Positions 6,993-12,703 of a DNA stretch of 12,703 bases are shown here, in pieces (the stretch's first letter is position 1; each line of letters starts with the position of its first letter). Made by a program: the position numbers and the translations under genes. This DNA comes from Bacteroidota bacterium (lineage in GTDB: Bacteria; Bacteroidota; Bacteroidia; Bacteroidales; B39-G9): assembly GCA_003648455.1 (NCBI GenBank), contig QMPG01000055.1:1-12703 (forward strand). The letters are read 5' to 3'. The notes below the pieces were generated by a model that saw only the letters and a program-made list of their open reading frames with translations, ran no database searches and had not been told where the DNA came from.

Positions 6993-7865
6993 TTATCCTT
7001 TTATTATGTTTTGAAAAAGTTTTAAATCTTCAATTTTATTAGGATATGCTAATTTGTCATAACAAACAATTAATTCATTTATTAGCCTGTTAATTGTTAT
7101 TCTGTTATCGCAGGGATAATAATATTGCTTTTGCGGTTCAATTTTTTTTTGTTTAATAAAAAAATCAATTTCCTTCTCGCCAAAAACTGCACCTTTATTA
7201 AAAGGGTTAATATAAAACAATATATTTTTTTCATTATTTATATCTAATGCTTTACTATAAATAGGTTTGTCAATGTAGGCAAGAATAAAATTTGGGGGTA
7301 GATTAACACCATATATTGGCAAACCAAGAGATTGAGCAATATACATATAAATTATTGCTAAAGATACAGCATTGCCTTTTTTTGTATCTAAAACTATATT
7401 TATATATGAATTTTGAGGTGCATATAAATTTGAAGTATTACTAGTAAAATGATAAATATCGTAAAAAATATGATTTAAAATTTTAATTTTTTCAAGTGCG
7501 GTAAGATTATCATTTAACTCTAACCAAACATCTTGTTTAATTAGCTCAATTAGTTTTAATATTTTATCATATTCTAGATTAGGATATTGGTATTTTGCAA
7601 TGAAAAAGGCACCATTCAATATATCATCATTATGCTTTTCGCTCCATTTTTTAAGATTGGCTGTTGTATCTTGAAATTGAATTTTTTGAATTAAATTTTC
7701 GATTCTATTTTGTAAATCAATATTTAAGGAATTTCCCCATGACTTCTCTAGTTCCGGTAAAATAGAAAGTCCTTGCTTGAGTAATTGATTTTTAACTGTT
7801 TCAAAAATTTCACTATCTGGATCGTCAAGCAAATCTATTAATGCTCTAATTTTGTTCATCTCCAT
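6993..7865 (-). CDS. SirB1/transglutaminase-like protein with N-terminal HEAT-like helices
   Basis: Predicted cytoplasmic protein of the transglutaminase-like superfamily, SirB1 branch (Transglut_core2). Residues 7-42 (LIDLLDDPDSEIF...) look like one HEAT-type helical repeat. The core runs from about 145 to 225. It contains PQNSYINIVLDTKKGNAVSL (150-169), the SirB1-type counterpart of the catalytic Cys region, then the helix LAIIYMYIAQSLGLPI (169-184), GVNLPPNFILAY (186-197) and later DIN and INPFNKG. As in SirB1 proteins, no catalytic Cys is visible. In addition, the His expected in the PGHF-like motif is Asn192, so enzymatic activity is doubtful. Biochemical function is not established for this branch. 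No signal peptide was seen. A terminator separates it from the phosphorylase gene upstream, so it has its own transcription start. An alternative start two codons downstream (Met3) is possible. Confidence 0.75.
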   Translation of the reverse strand: MEMNKIRALIDLLDDPDSEIFETVKNQLLKQGLSILPELEKSWGNSLNIDLQNRIENLIQKIQFQDTTANLKKWSEKHNDDILNGAFFIAKYQYPNLEYDKILKLIELIKQDVWLELNDNLTALEKIKILNHIFYDIYHFTSNTSNLYAPQNSYINIVLDTKKGNAVSLAIIYMYIAQSLGLPIYGVNLPPNFILAYIDKPIYSKALDINNEKNILFYINPFNKGAVFGEKEIDFFIKQKKIEPQKQYYYPCDNRITINRLINELIVCYDKLAYPNKIEDLKLFQNIIKG

Positions 7866-7912
7866 CTTGAGAATATTTTTTCTGATGAATAAAGATAAGA
7901 AATTTTTGATAT

Positions 7913-7953
7913 AAAAAAATCGGAAAATTAATTTATTTAATTTCCCGATTTTT
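7913..7953 (-). terminator. Rho-independent terminator of the uridine phosphorylase-like gene
   Basis: The 9-bp stem AAAAATCGG (7915-7923) / CCGATTTTT (7945-7953) continues, after one A-C mismatch, into a 7-bp AT stem (7925-7931 with 7937-7943) and a 5-nt loop. Read on the minus strand it ends in a run of seven T. It begins 22 bp after the phosphorylase stop and 47 bp before the SirB1-like start. Confidence 0.75.
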
Positions 7954-7975
7954 ATTTAATAAAAGTTATTTTAAT

Positions 7976-8848
7976 TTATTCAGAAAGTCTGTCTAAAATA
8001 GTTTTTATTGTTTTTTCTAGTGCAATTTTATAGTTTGAACTATATTCACCTCTAATTCTATTTGCTATTATATTACAAACTGTTACTGCATTATGACCTA
8101 AAAGTTTTGATAAACCAAAGATTGCAGAACTTTCCATTTCATAGTTGGTTATTTTCATGTCATTATAACGAAAAGCGGTAATTTTGCTATTTATTTTAGG
8201 ATCAACAATAGGTAAACGAAGTACGCGTCCTTGTGGTCCGTAAAATCCCGGAGCAGAAATAGTAAGACCACTTCTCATGCCTTCACCAATTTTGTTAAAT
8301 AAATTTTCTGATGAGTCAACAAAATAAGGTTTTGCTAATAATTCGTTCCAATTAGTATGCTTAAGAAAAGCCTGTTCAATATCAAGATTACTTACTTCAT
8401 TTCTTCCTGCATAAAAATTTAATAAGCCGTCAAATCCAATTGCCATTTTCGAAATAACAGGCGTATCAACAGGTATATCTCCTTGTAAAGCTCCTGAAGT
8501 TCCTATTCTAACAAAGTTTAATGTTTTATGCTCTTTTTTTATAGTTCTGGTATCTAAATCAATGTTTGAAATTGCATCAAGCTCGGATAAAACTATATCA
8601 ATGTTGTCAGTACCAATTCCGGTAGAAGTAACTGTTAATCTTTTCCCTTTATAAGTTCCTGTATGTGTTGTGAACTCTCTGTTTTGAACCTTAAATTCAA
8701 CATTGTCAAAAAAGCTGGAAATAACAGCAACTCTGTCTTGGTCTCCAACCAAAATTATTGTGTCAGAAATATTTTCAGGTTTTAAATGAAGATGAAAAAT
8801 TGTTCCATCTGCATTAAGAATTAGTTCAGAAGATTTGATTTGTTCCAT
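7976..8848 (-). CDS. Uridine phosphorylase-like nucleoside phosphorylase
   Basis: Cytoplasmic nucleoside phosphorylase of the PNP/UDP family, which splits a nucleoside with phosphate to free base and (deoxy)ribose-1-phosphate in salvage. Landmarks run in order: VGDQDRV (residues 34-40; Asp36 and Arg39 at the phosphate-binding loop), STGIGTDN (75-82), RIGTSGAL (114-121; Arg114 for phosphate), FYGPQGR (202-208) and NYEMES (235-240; ribose-binding Glu/Met/Glu). FYxxQxR matches the uracil-binding Gln/Arg motif of E. coli Udp (FYPGQER), so uridine phosphorylase is preferred over a purine enzyme. At 290 aa it is somewhat longer than E. coli Udp, mainly through N-terminal and mid-protein extensions. 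It is transcribed alone: a good promoter lies upstream, shared with the divergent uspA-like gene, and a terminator follows. Confidence 0.85.
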   Translation of the reverse strand: MEQIKSSELILNADGTIFHLHLKPENISDTIILVGDQDRVAVISSFFDNVEFKVQNREFTTHTGTYKGKRLTVTSTGIGTDNIDIVLSELDAISNIDLDTRTIKKEHKTLNFVRIGTSGALQGDIPVDTPVISKMAIGFDGLLNFYAGRNEVSNLDIEQAFLKHTNWNELLAKPYFVDSSENLFNKIGEGMRSGLTISAPGFYGPQGRVLRLPIVDPKINSKITAFRYNDMKITNYEMESSAIFGLSKLLGHNAVTVCNIIANRIRGEYSSNYKIALEKTIKTILDRLSE

Positions 8849-8865
8849 AATATTTACTTATTTTG
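8834..8865 (+). promoter_or_regulatory. Probable promoter of the uspA-like gene
   Basis: TTTG (8834-8837) and TTATTTTG (8858-8865, 7 of 8 against TAnnTTTG) are 20 bases apart. The -7 box ends 35 nt before ATG 8901. The -33 part lies inside the first codons of the divergent phosphorylase gene. This promoter position supports the 8901 start over the longer frame from 8835. Confidence 0.55.
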
Positions 8866-8882
8866 TATATAAAAATAAACAG

Positions 8883-8913
8883 CAAAAATATCTAAAACAT
8901 ATGAAACATCCAA
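8883..8913 (-). promoter_or_regulatory. Probable promoter of the uridine phosphorylase-like gene
   Basis: On the minus strand, TTG (8913-8911) is followed after exactly 20 bases by TATTTTTG (8890-8883), a full match to TAnnTTTG. The -7 box ends 34 nt before the phosphorylase ATG at 8848. The -33 box lies inside the first codons of the divergent uspA-like gene. It is the best promoter match in the window. Confidence 0.62.
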
Positions 8914-9782
8914 ATAAAAAGATTTTAGTTCCTATTGATTTTTCTTCTCAATCATATATAGGTCTTGAGCAAGCATACAATTTAGCTAAGATTAATAATG
9001 CTAGTATATCTTTATTACACGTTATTAACGAAGCCGGACCTCTTTGGACAATTTATGATGAAGATGAGAAGATTGTAGTTTTAGATAAATTAAGAAGTAA
9101 GATCTTGGAGTTTGCTCATAAAGTAATAAAGGATGAAGATTTTAAATTACAAGTGTTACTTCGTAAAGGAAAACTCTGTGAAACAATTATTCGAATATCT
9201 GAAGAACATGATTTCGATTTCATTGTTATGGGTACGAGCACTGCCGATAATATTAAGAAGAAAATAATTGGCTCAAATGCTTTAAGAGTAGTAAGTGAGG
9301 CATATTGCCCTGTTATTACAATAAAAGGCAAGCATTTTCGTAATGAGTGCAATAATATTATTTTACCTCTTGATTTAACAAAAGAAACTAAAGAGAAAGT
9401 TTCTAATGCACTTCATTTTGCTCGTTTATTTAATGCTAAAGTTTTTGTTGTTTCAATTGTTTCTATGGAAGATGAATTTATTCTTAAACGATTAAATATC
9501 CAATTAAAACAAGTTGAGGACTTTTTAACTAAAGGTGGTGTTGAATGTTCAACAGACTTAATTCATTGTAAAGATAAATCAAGGTCAGAATGTTTGATAG
9601 ATTTTATACATAAAAAACATGGAGATTTAATTATAATTACAACTCATCAACAACCTTTTGGGATTTTTAAATATTTTATGGGCTCATTTGCCAAAGAAAT
9701 TATTCATGGTGTTGATATTCCCGTTATGAGTATTGTCCCTAGATTACAACAAAATGTTGCTTCAGGATTAGCAGGTGTATAA
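8901..9782 (+). CDS. Tandem-domain universal stress protein (UspA family)
   Basis: Cytoplasmic stress protein of 293 aa with two UspA domains in one chain, about residues 5-142 and 151-280. Domain 1 starts KKILVPIDFSS (6-16; Asp13 at the usual ATP-contact position) and ends with GTSTADNIKKKIIGSNA (111-127), close to the nucleotide-binding pattern G-2x-G-9x-GS, but with Thr114 in place of the second Gly. Domain 2 starts NIILPLDL and keeps only GS (261-262) of that motif, so it probably does not bind ATP. This division of an ATP-type and a degenerate domain is common in tandem Usps. The frame is open from 8835, but that start would overlap the divergent phosphorylase gene and precede the promoter, so ATG 8901 is chosen. 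What it senses or binds is unknown. Confidence 0.87.
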   Translation: MKHPNKKILVPIDFSSQSYIGLEQAYNLAKINNASISLLHVINEAGPLWTIYDEDEKIVVLDKLRSKILEFAHKVIKDEDFKLQVLLRKGKLCETIIRISEEHDFDFIVMGTSTADNIKKKIIGSNALRVVSEAYCPVITIKGKHFRNECNNIILPLDLTKETKEKVSNALHFARLFNAKVFVVSIVSMEDEFILKRLNIQLKQVEDFLTKGGVECSTDLIHCKDKSRSECLIDFIHKKHGDLIIITTHQQPFGIFKYFMGSFAKEIIHGVDIPVMSIVPRLQQNVASGLAGV

Positions 9783-9803
9783 TTATAGTTACAAAATAAT
9801 TCG

Positions 9804-9811
9804 TATATTTA
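9804..9811 (+). promoter_or_regulatory. Weak candidate -7 element for the SPFH gene
   Basis: TATATTTA matches TAnnTTTG at 7 of 8 positions and ends 36 nt before the ATG, the same spacing as the other promoters here. No TTG lies at the -33 distance, and read-through from uspA, with no terminator in the 65-bp gap, is an equally good explanation. Confidence 0.28.
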
Positions 9812-9847
9812 GACTTTTATTCTTATTAAACCTTTAAACAAATTATT

Positions 9848-10663
9848 ATGAAAAAGAAACAATCAAGCATAATTATTGCAATAGTAGCTGCAGTATTTTT
9901 ACTTCTATTATTTGGCAATGGAATGTTCTACAAGATTAAACCAGGTGAGAGAGCAATTATTTTTAGGCAATTCTCAACCGGTTTAGATACAGTAAATGTA
10001 TATCTTCCAGGGTTTCATGTTGTAGCTCCGTGGAACGACTTTATTGTTTATAATGTTAAAGAGCGTAAATCAGAAGAAACAATGGACGTTCTTGATAAAA
10101 ATGGTCTTCAAGTTAATATTGATATTTCTGTTCGTTTTAATCCAATTTATAATAGAATAGCATTTTTACACAGACGCTTTGGTGTAGATTATGAAAGTCA
10201 ACTCGTTGTTCCTGAAGTAAGATCAACTGTTCGTCAGGTTGCAGGTAGATATACTGCCGAAGAGATTTATTCTACTAAACGTTCAGAGGTAGAACTAAGA
10301 ATTATTGAAGAGGCCGGACAAAAACTCTCAGATAATGATATTGATATGAAAGCCTTGCTTATTCGTTCAATAAATTTACCTCCTGATATTAAACAAGCAA
10401 TTGAAAGTAAACTTAAACAAGAGCAAGAAGCTTTAGCTTATGAATTCAAATTAGAAAAAGAAAAAAGCGAGGCTCAGCGTAAAATAATTCAAGCACAAGG
10501 TGAAGCAAAATCAAATCGTATTATTAATAATAGCCTGACAGATGAATTATTAAGGATGAGAGGAATTGAGGCTACTATTGAATTGTCGAAATCTCCTAAT
10601 GCTAAAACAATTGTTATTGGAGGTGGAAAAGATGGCTTACCTCTTATTTTAGGTAATCAATAA
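9848..10663 (+). CDS. Prohibitin/SPFH-domain membrane protein
   Basis: Membrane-anchored SPFH/Band 7 protein of the prohibitin group, which forms large ring-like oligomers in the inner membrane and often modulates membrane proteases. A Lys-rich start and one hydrophobic segment (about 8-23) form the anchor. The SPFH domain follows (about 27-195: KIKPGERAIIFRQFSTG, LPGFHVVAPW, VRFNP, then LLIRSINLPPDIKQAIE). After it comes a charged coiled coil (about 185-225), KLKQEQEALAYEFKLEKEK, ending in the IIQAQGEAKSNRI motif characteristic of prohibitins. Length (271 aa) is normal. It is 65 bp downstream of the uspA-like gene and is followed by a strong terminator, so it may be last in that transcript. 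Its partner in this organism is unknown; no FtsH or protease gene is adjacent. Confidence 0.9.
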   Translation: MKKKQSSIIIAIVAAVFLLLLFGNGMFYKIKPGERAIIFRQFSTGLDTVNVYLPGFHVVAPWNDFIVYNVKERKSEETMDVLDKNGLQVNIDISVRFNPIYNRIAFLHRRFGVDYESQLVVPEVRSTVRQVAGRYTAEEIYSTKRSEVELRIIEEAGQKLSDNDIDMKALLIRSINLPPDIKQAIESKLKQEQEALAYEFKLEKEKSEAQRKIIQAQGEAKSNRIINNSLTDELLRMRGIEATIELSKSPNAKTIVIGGGKDGLPLILGNQ

Positions 10664-10685
10664 TCATTACTGTGCTGTAGAAATC

Positions 10686-10719
10686 AAAAAAGCTGTTTGT
10701 TAGTCAAACAGCTTTTTTT
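10686..10719 (+). terminator. Strong Rho-independent terminator after the SPFH gene
   Basis: A perfect stem AGCTGTTTG (10691-10699) / CAAACAGCT (10705-10713) with loop TTAGT is flanked by A5 on the left and T6 on the right. The A and T runs extend the pairing to 14 bp. It starts 22 bp after the SPFH stop. Read on the minus strand it also has a U-tract, so it could end the small gene at 10769 as well. Confidence 0.9.
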
Positions 10720-10768
10720 GTTGCCAATTTTTTCAGTTTCTGCTAAAAAACAAAATAATTTTTCAGAA

Positions 10769-11008
10769 TTAATTCAAATTTAGTTCAATCGTTTTCAATG
10801 ATTTTAATTTTATAACATCATATGATTTCGAAAAACACATAATATTATCAATAGCATTTTGACTAGGTTCAATCTCTAATTTGTTTAGAGTTTTATAAAC
10901 ATCATTAAAAGCTTTAAAATCAATATTGATAATATTTTTTTCAGAATCGTTAATTTTGTTATTACTAAAATTATTAATTACATAAAATAAAGTAAAATTT
11001 TTGTTCAT
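10769..11008 (-). CDS. Small conserved-looking protein of unknown function
   Basis: A 79-aa protein with no signal peptide, membrane segment or known domain. The N-terminal half is rich in Asn, Lys and Ile. The C-terminal half, PSQNAIDNIMCFSKSYDVIKL (from Pro48) ending TIELNLN, resembles a pattern I associate with small Bacteroidota proteins (P-S-x-x-A-I-x-x-I-x-x-F-S-x-S-Y near the end), which is why I accept it as a gene. That recollection cannot be verified here. It is read towards the SPFH gene, with the bidirectional terminator 50 bp past its stop. Upstream it has a weak -7-like box (TATTTTTC, 11061-11068). No function can be assigned. Confidence 0.6.
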   Translation of the reverse strand: MNKNFTLFYVINNFSNNKINDSEKNIINIDFKAFNDVYKTLNKLEIEPSQNAIDNIMCFSKSYDVIKLKSLKTIELNLN

Positions 11009-11127
11009 AGGCTTATTTTTTAGAATTATATGTTTATATAAAATATTAACGTTGGTAGAAGAAAAATATTATTAAGTGTTGATTTTTTTTTAATTCCTAA
11101 AAGTAGCAAAAGAATTTTTATTCATTT

Positions 11128-11163
11128 ACTGATTGAGTAACAATCAGTTGCACATTTGCAACT
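11128..11163. repeat. Two overlapping hairpins upstream of the small gene
   Basis: ACTGATTG-AGTAA-CAATCAGT (11128-11148) is a perfect 8-bp stem, and AGTTGCA-CATT-TGCAACT (11146-11163) is a perfect 7-bp stem. They share AGT (11146-11148), so both cannot form fully at once. They are about 120 nt upstream of the minus-strand small gene and 32 bp from repeat copy D. The rest of 11009-11194 is AT-rich with nothing else recognised. Confidence 0.6.
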
Positions 11164-11194
11164 TATATAGATGACAAGAAATTATAATCAATTT

Positions 11195-11363
11195 GTTAAC
11201 CCGAAAAATTCATAATTTTTCTGCGCTTAAGAATTATTAACAAATTTGGTGTTTTTAATAAGCCCAAATTTGGGTACTTCTAATGAGGGGTTTACCGCCT
11301 TACTTCCCACTATCCACGCTAATTCATGCAATTCACTTCGTTTTTGCATGAAAGCGGATTAAT
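11195..11363 (-). repeat. Dispersed intergenic repeat, copy D (inverted)
   Basis: A 169-bp copy in the orientation opposite to A-C. Read on the minus strand it has the ATGCA hairpin module, the GGATAGTGGGAAGTAA tract shared exactly with copy B, the CCCAAATTTGGG palindrome (11263-11274), one terminal hairpin module and the GGGTTAAC end. Its ends form an imperfect terminal inverted repeat (GTTAACCCG / CGGATTAAT, 7 of 9). Compared with copy B it lacks the 16-bp palindrome insert and the second tandem unit. Its left hairpin has a 9-bp stem (11323-11331 with 11344-11352) and a 12-nt loop, against 8 bp and 5 nt in B. Confidence 0.87.
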
Positions 11364-11440
11364 TTGATTAACTGAGACTTTCAAAAAGAAGTAAAATGAA
11401 TTGCTTTTTGTATAACATAATATTTATTAAGCTAGTATTT

Positions 11441-11489
11441 AAAAAAAACCAAGCCGCCAAACTATGAAAACAAAATTGACAGCTCGGTT
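11441..11489 (-). terminator. Probable terminator after the DUF4340 gene
   Basis: Read on the minus strand, AACCGAGC (11489-11482) pairs with GCTTGGTT (11454-11447), an 8-bp stem with one G-U pair, followed directly by a run of T (complement of A 11441-11448). The loop is long (27 nt), which weakens the call. It starts about 12 bp past the stop codon. Confidence 0.5.
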
Positions 11490-11501
11490 GTGCTGATTTT
11501 T

Positions 11502-12455
11502 TTATTTTACTTTTTTGCTAAAATAATTTTTATTTACATACAATTTTTTCAAAATTTTATTTCCGTCAAAATAGGTTCCTATATTTTCAGAAGATGTAAC
11601 AACATATTGATTTAAGCTATCTGTAGAGAAAGCATTTATTTCAATAGGTTTCATATTATTACCTTCAATTTTTACTGAATATACGGGCTTGTTATTTTGA
11701 TATTTAAAGTCATCAATAAAATCTGAATTGTTTAAGTGCGAAATTGTTTGTAAATAACGAGTAGTGATTGTTGAATCGGCTAATAATCCGCTTACCATCC
11801 ATTTATTGTTTTGTTTTATTAAGGTAAATGAACTGTCTGAAGGATAATTATAAGTTATCTTATTCCAATTGTTTACTGGTGACGAAATAACAGCATCATC
11901 CCTAAAAGACTTTGGATTACGATTAAAGGTCATATTTAGAAATCCATCAATTGCATATATTTTATCTTCATTAAATAGTCGAACATAAGAAGTAATTTCT
12001 GTTCGGCGAGTCATGGGATTTTGTTTGTATGAGAATTTTCCTAACATTACATCTGCAACAGTTTTATTTCCTTTTAAAACTTTTACGCGCGTAGCCAAAG
12101 AATCTGTAACTTCAAATTCTTTCCATTTTGATTGGTTTGTTGCTGCAACACTTTTGGGGTGCAGATTTATTAATTCTTTTAGCATCTCATTCACTGTATT
12201 TTTGTCAGCATTAACATCATTACCTTTATTTTTTAACTTCCAGTTATTATCAGAAGTTTTAAATATCTTAATGTAGTTTGTATCTTTTTTAGGTAAAATG
12301 TTAATTGAAGTTACTTCAGAGGTGTCAATAGTTACTAACTCTTTTTTAAATGTTCTGTCACCTTTTTCTGAATCAACAATGTAGATTATAATTACTACAG
12401 CTAATAAAATAATAAATATTATTGATAATATTTTATTAATTACTTTTTTAGACAT
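11502..12455 (-). CDS. DUF4340 protein of the gldG locus
   Basis: Membrane-anchored protein of 317 aa matching the DUF4340 type that often follows gldG in Bacteroidota. After a Lys-rich start, one membrane segment (about 9-27) is followed by a large extracytoplasmic region. That region shows repeated modules of short beta-type segments: ELVTIDTSEVTSINI, then a WKL motif, then VADVMLGKF, YVRLF, IYAIDGFL, and a second round with FTLIKQNNKWMVSG. The frame opens at 12500, but ATG 12455 is chosen. It is preceded by the purine-rich GAGGAAGGTT and overlaps the gldG stop by 8 nt, a typical coupled start; the longer start would overlap gldG by 53 nt. Molecular function is unknown. An auxiliary role for the Gld ABC transporter is inferred from position. 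Confidence 0.82.
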   Translation of the reverse strand: MSKKVINKILSIIFIILLAVVIIIYIVDSEKGDRTFKKELVTIDTSEVTSINILPKKDTNYIKIFKTSDNNWKLKNKGNDVNADKNTVNEMLKELINLHPKSVAATNQSKWKEFEVTDSLATRVKVLKGNKTVADVMLGKFSYKQNPMTRRTEITSYVRLFNEDKIYAIDGFLNMTFNRNPKSFRDDAVISSPVNNWNKITYNYPSDSSFTLIKQNNKWMVSGLLADSTITTRYLQTISHLNNSDFIDDFKYQNNKPVYSVKIEGNNMKPIEINAFSTDSLNQYVVTSSENIGTYFDGNKILKKLYVNKNYFSKKVK

Positions 12456-12703
12456 AACCTTCCTCCATTCTTTTAATTCGTATATTTCTTTTATGTTCAA
12501 ATCTTACAATACCTATAATAATAACGAGTATTAATGGCAACAAAAAGTTTAAATATTTTAAGAGCGTTTTGGTGCCATCACTAATTTGATCTAACGGTCG
12601 AGATGTTACTCCTTTTGTTCTAAGTTCAATTAAACCGGTATCGTCTGATAAATAGTCGATTGAATTTGCCATTAGATTTACATTATCCGGTTGAATTTTT
12701 CCC
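12448..12703 (-). CDS. gldG: GldG C-terminus, gliding-motility ABC-transporter component (partial)
   Basis: This is the last 84 codons of a gene whose 5' part lies beyond the right edge; the frame is open to position 12703. The peptide contains NLMANSIDYLSDDTGLIELR and TKGVTSRPL, a block I recognise from GldG C-termini. It is followed by a membrane segment (YLNFLLPLILVIIIGIVRF) and a short basic tail, RIKRMEEGYV. GldG works with GldF (permease) and GldA (ATPase) in an ABC transporter needed for gliding in flavobacteria. Homologues also occur in non-gliding Bacteroidota, so motility cannot be concluded. The ATG at 12672 is internal and not the start. The stop overlaps the DUF4340 start by 8 nt, so the two are one operon. 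Confidence 0.85.
   Translation of the reverse strand, partial: GKIQPDNVNLMANSIDYLSDDTGLIELRTKGVTSRPLDQISDGTKTLLKYLNFLLPLILVIIIGIVRFEHKRNIRIKRMEEGYV

Noticed and set aside
8835..8900. 22-residue N-terminal extension of the uspA-like protein
   Set aside because: It would overlap the divergent phosphorylase gene by 14 bp and precede the predicted transcription start. Usp domains begin directly at the KKILVPIDFS strand.
9116..9352. Minus-strand 78-aa open frame
   Set aside because: It lies wholly inside the uspA-like gene, whose protein is clearly conserved. The antisense frame has no recognisable features.
12013..12276. Plus-strand 87-aa open frame
   Set aside because: It lies entirely antisense within the DUF4340 gene and looks like a shadow frame.
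12456..12500. 15-residue N-terminal extension of the DUF4340 protein
   Set aside because: It would overlap gldG by 53 nt. The internal ATG at 12455 has a purine-rich site before it and the usual short coupled overlap.

Overview
This is an AT-rich window from a member of the Bacteroidota. Three things point there: the C-terminus of the gliding-motility ABC-transporter protein GldG followed by an overlapping DUF4340 gene, start codons that mostly lack Shine-Dalgarno sequences, and upstream elements that fit the Bacteroidota promoter form TTG-N19/20-TAnnTTTG. The genus cannot be read from the sequence.

Layout. Positions 1-430 are non-coding and hold a partial copy of a dispersed repeat, then a cluster of short hairpins. 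Positions 431-3839 (+) form a tight operon: Wzx-type flippase, GT4 glycosyltransferase and GT2 (ExoA-like) glycosyltransferase. After a second, full repeat copy comes an O-antigen ligase/polymerase-like membrane protein at 4243-5655 (+). A third, short repeat copy follows. A Wzz-like chain-length protein (6029-6934) and a SirB1/transglutaminase-like protein (6993-7865) lie on the minus strand. Next are a uridine-phosphorylase-like gene (7976-8848, -) and a tandem UspA protein (8901-9782, +), which diverge from interlocked promoters. A prohibitin/SPFH membrane protein (9848-10663, +) ends in a strong terminator. A 79-aa conserved-looking small protein (10769-11008, -) precedes a fourth, inverted repeat copy. 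The window closes with the DUF4340 gene (11502-12455, -) and the 3' part of gldG (12448-12703, -).

How the genes work together. The flippase, two glycosyltransferases, ligase/polymerase and Wzz-like protein look like part of a Wzx/Wzy-type surface-glycan pathway. No initiating sugar-phosphate transferase, Wza-type exporter or nucleotide-sugar enzymes are present, so the rest must lie elsewhere. The middle genes (nucleoside salvage, stress protein, SPFH protein) are ordinary chromosomal genes. GldG and DUF4340 belong to the Gld ABC-transporter locus.

The most unusual content is non-coding. A modular dispersed repeat occurs four times at gene-block boundaries (copies A, B and C forward, D inverted). 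Its stems are preserved between copies although the loops differ, the fullest copy has 9-bp terminal inverted repeats, and the same copy contains a tandem duplication that joins two sequence variants. It has no coding capacity and resembles a MITE- or REP-like element. I found no undescribed protein system that I can support. The repeat family and the interlocked promoters are the best leads.
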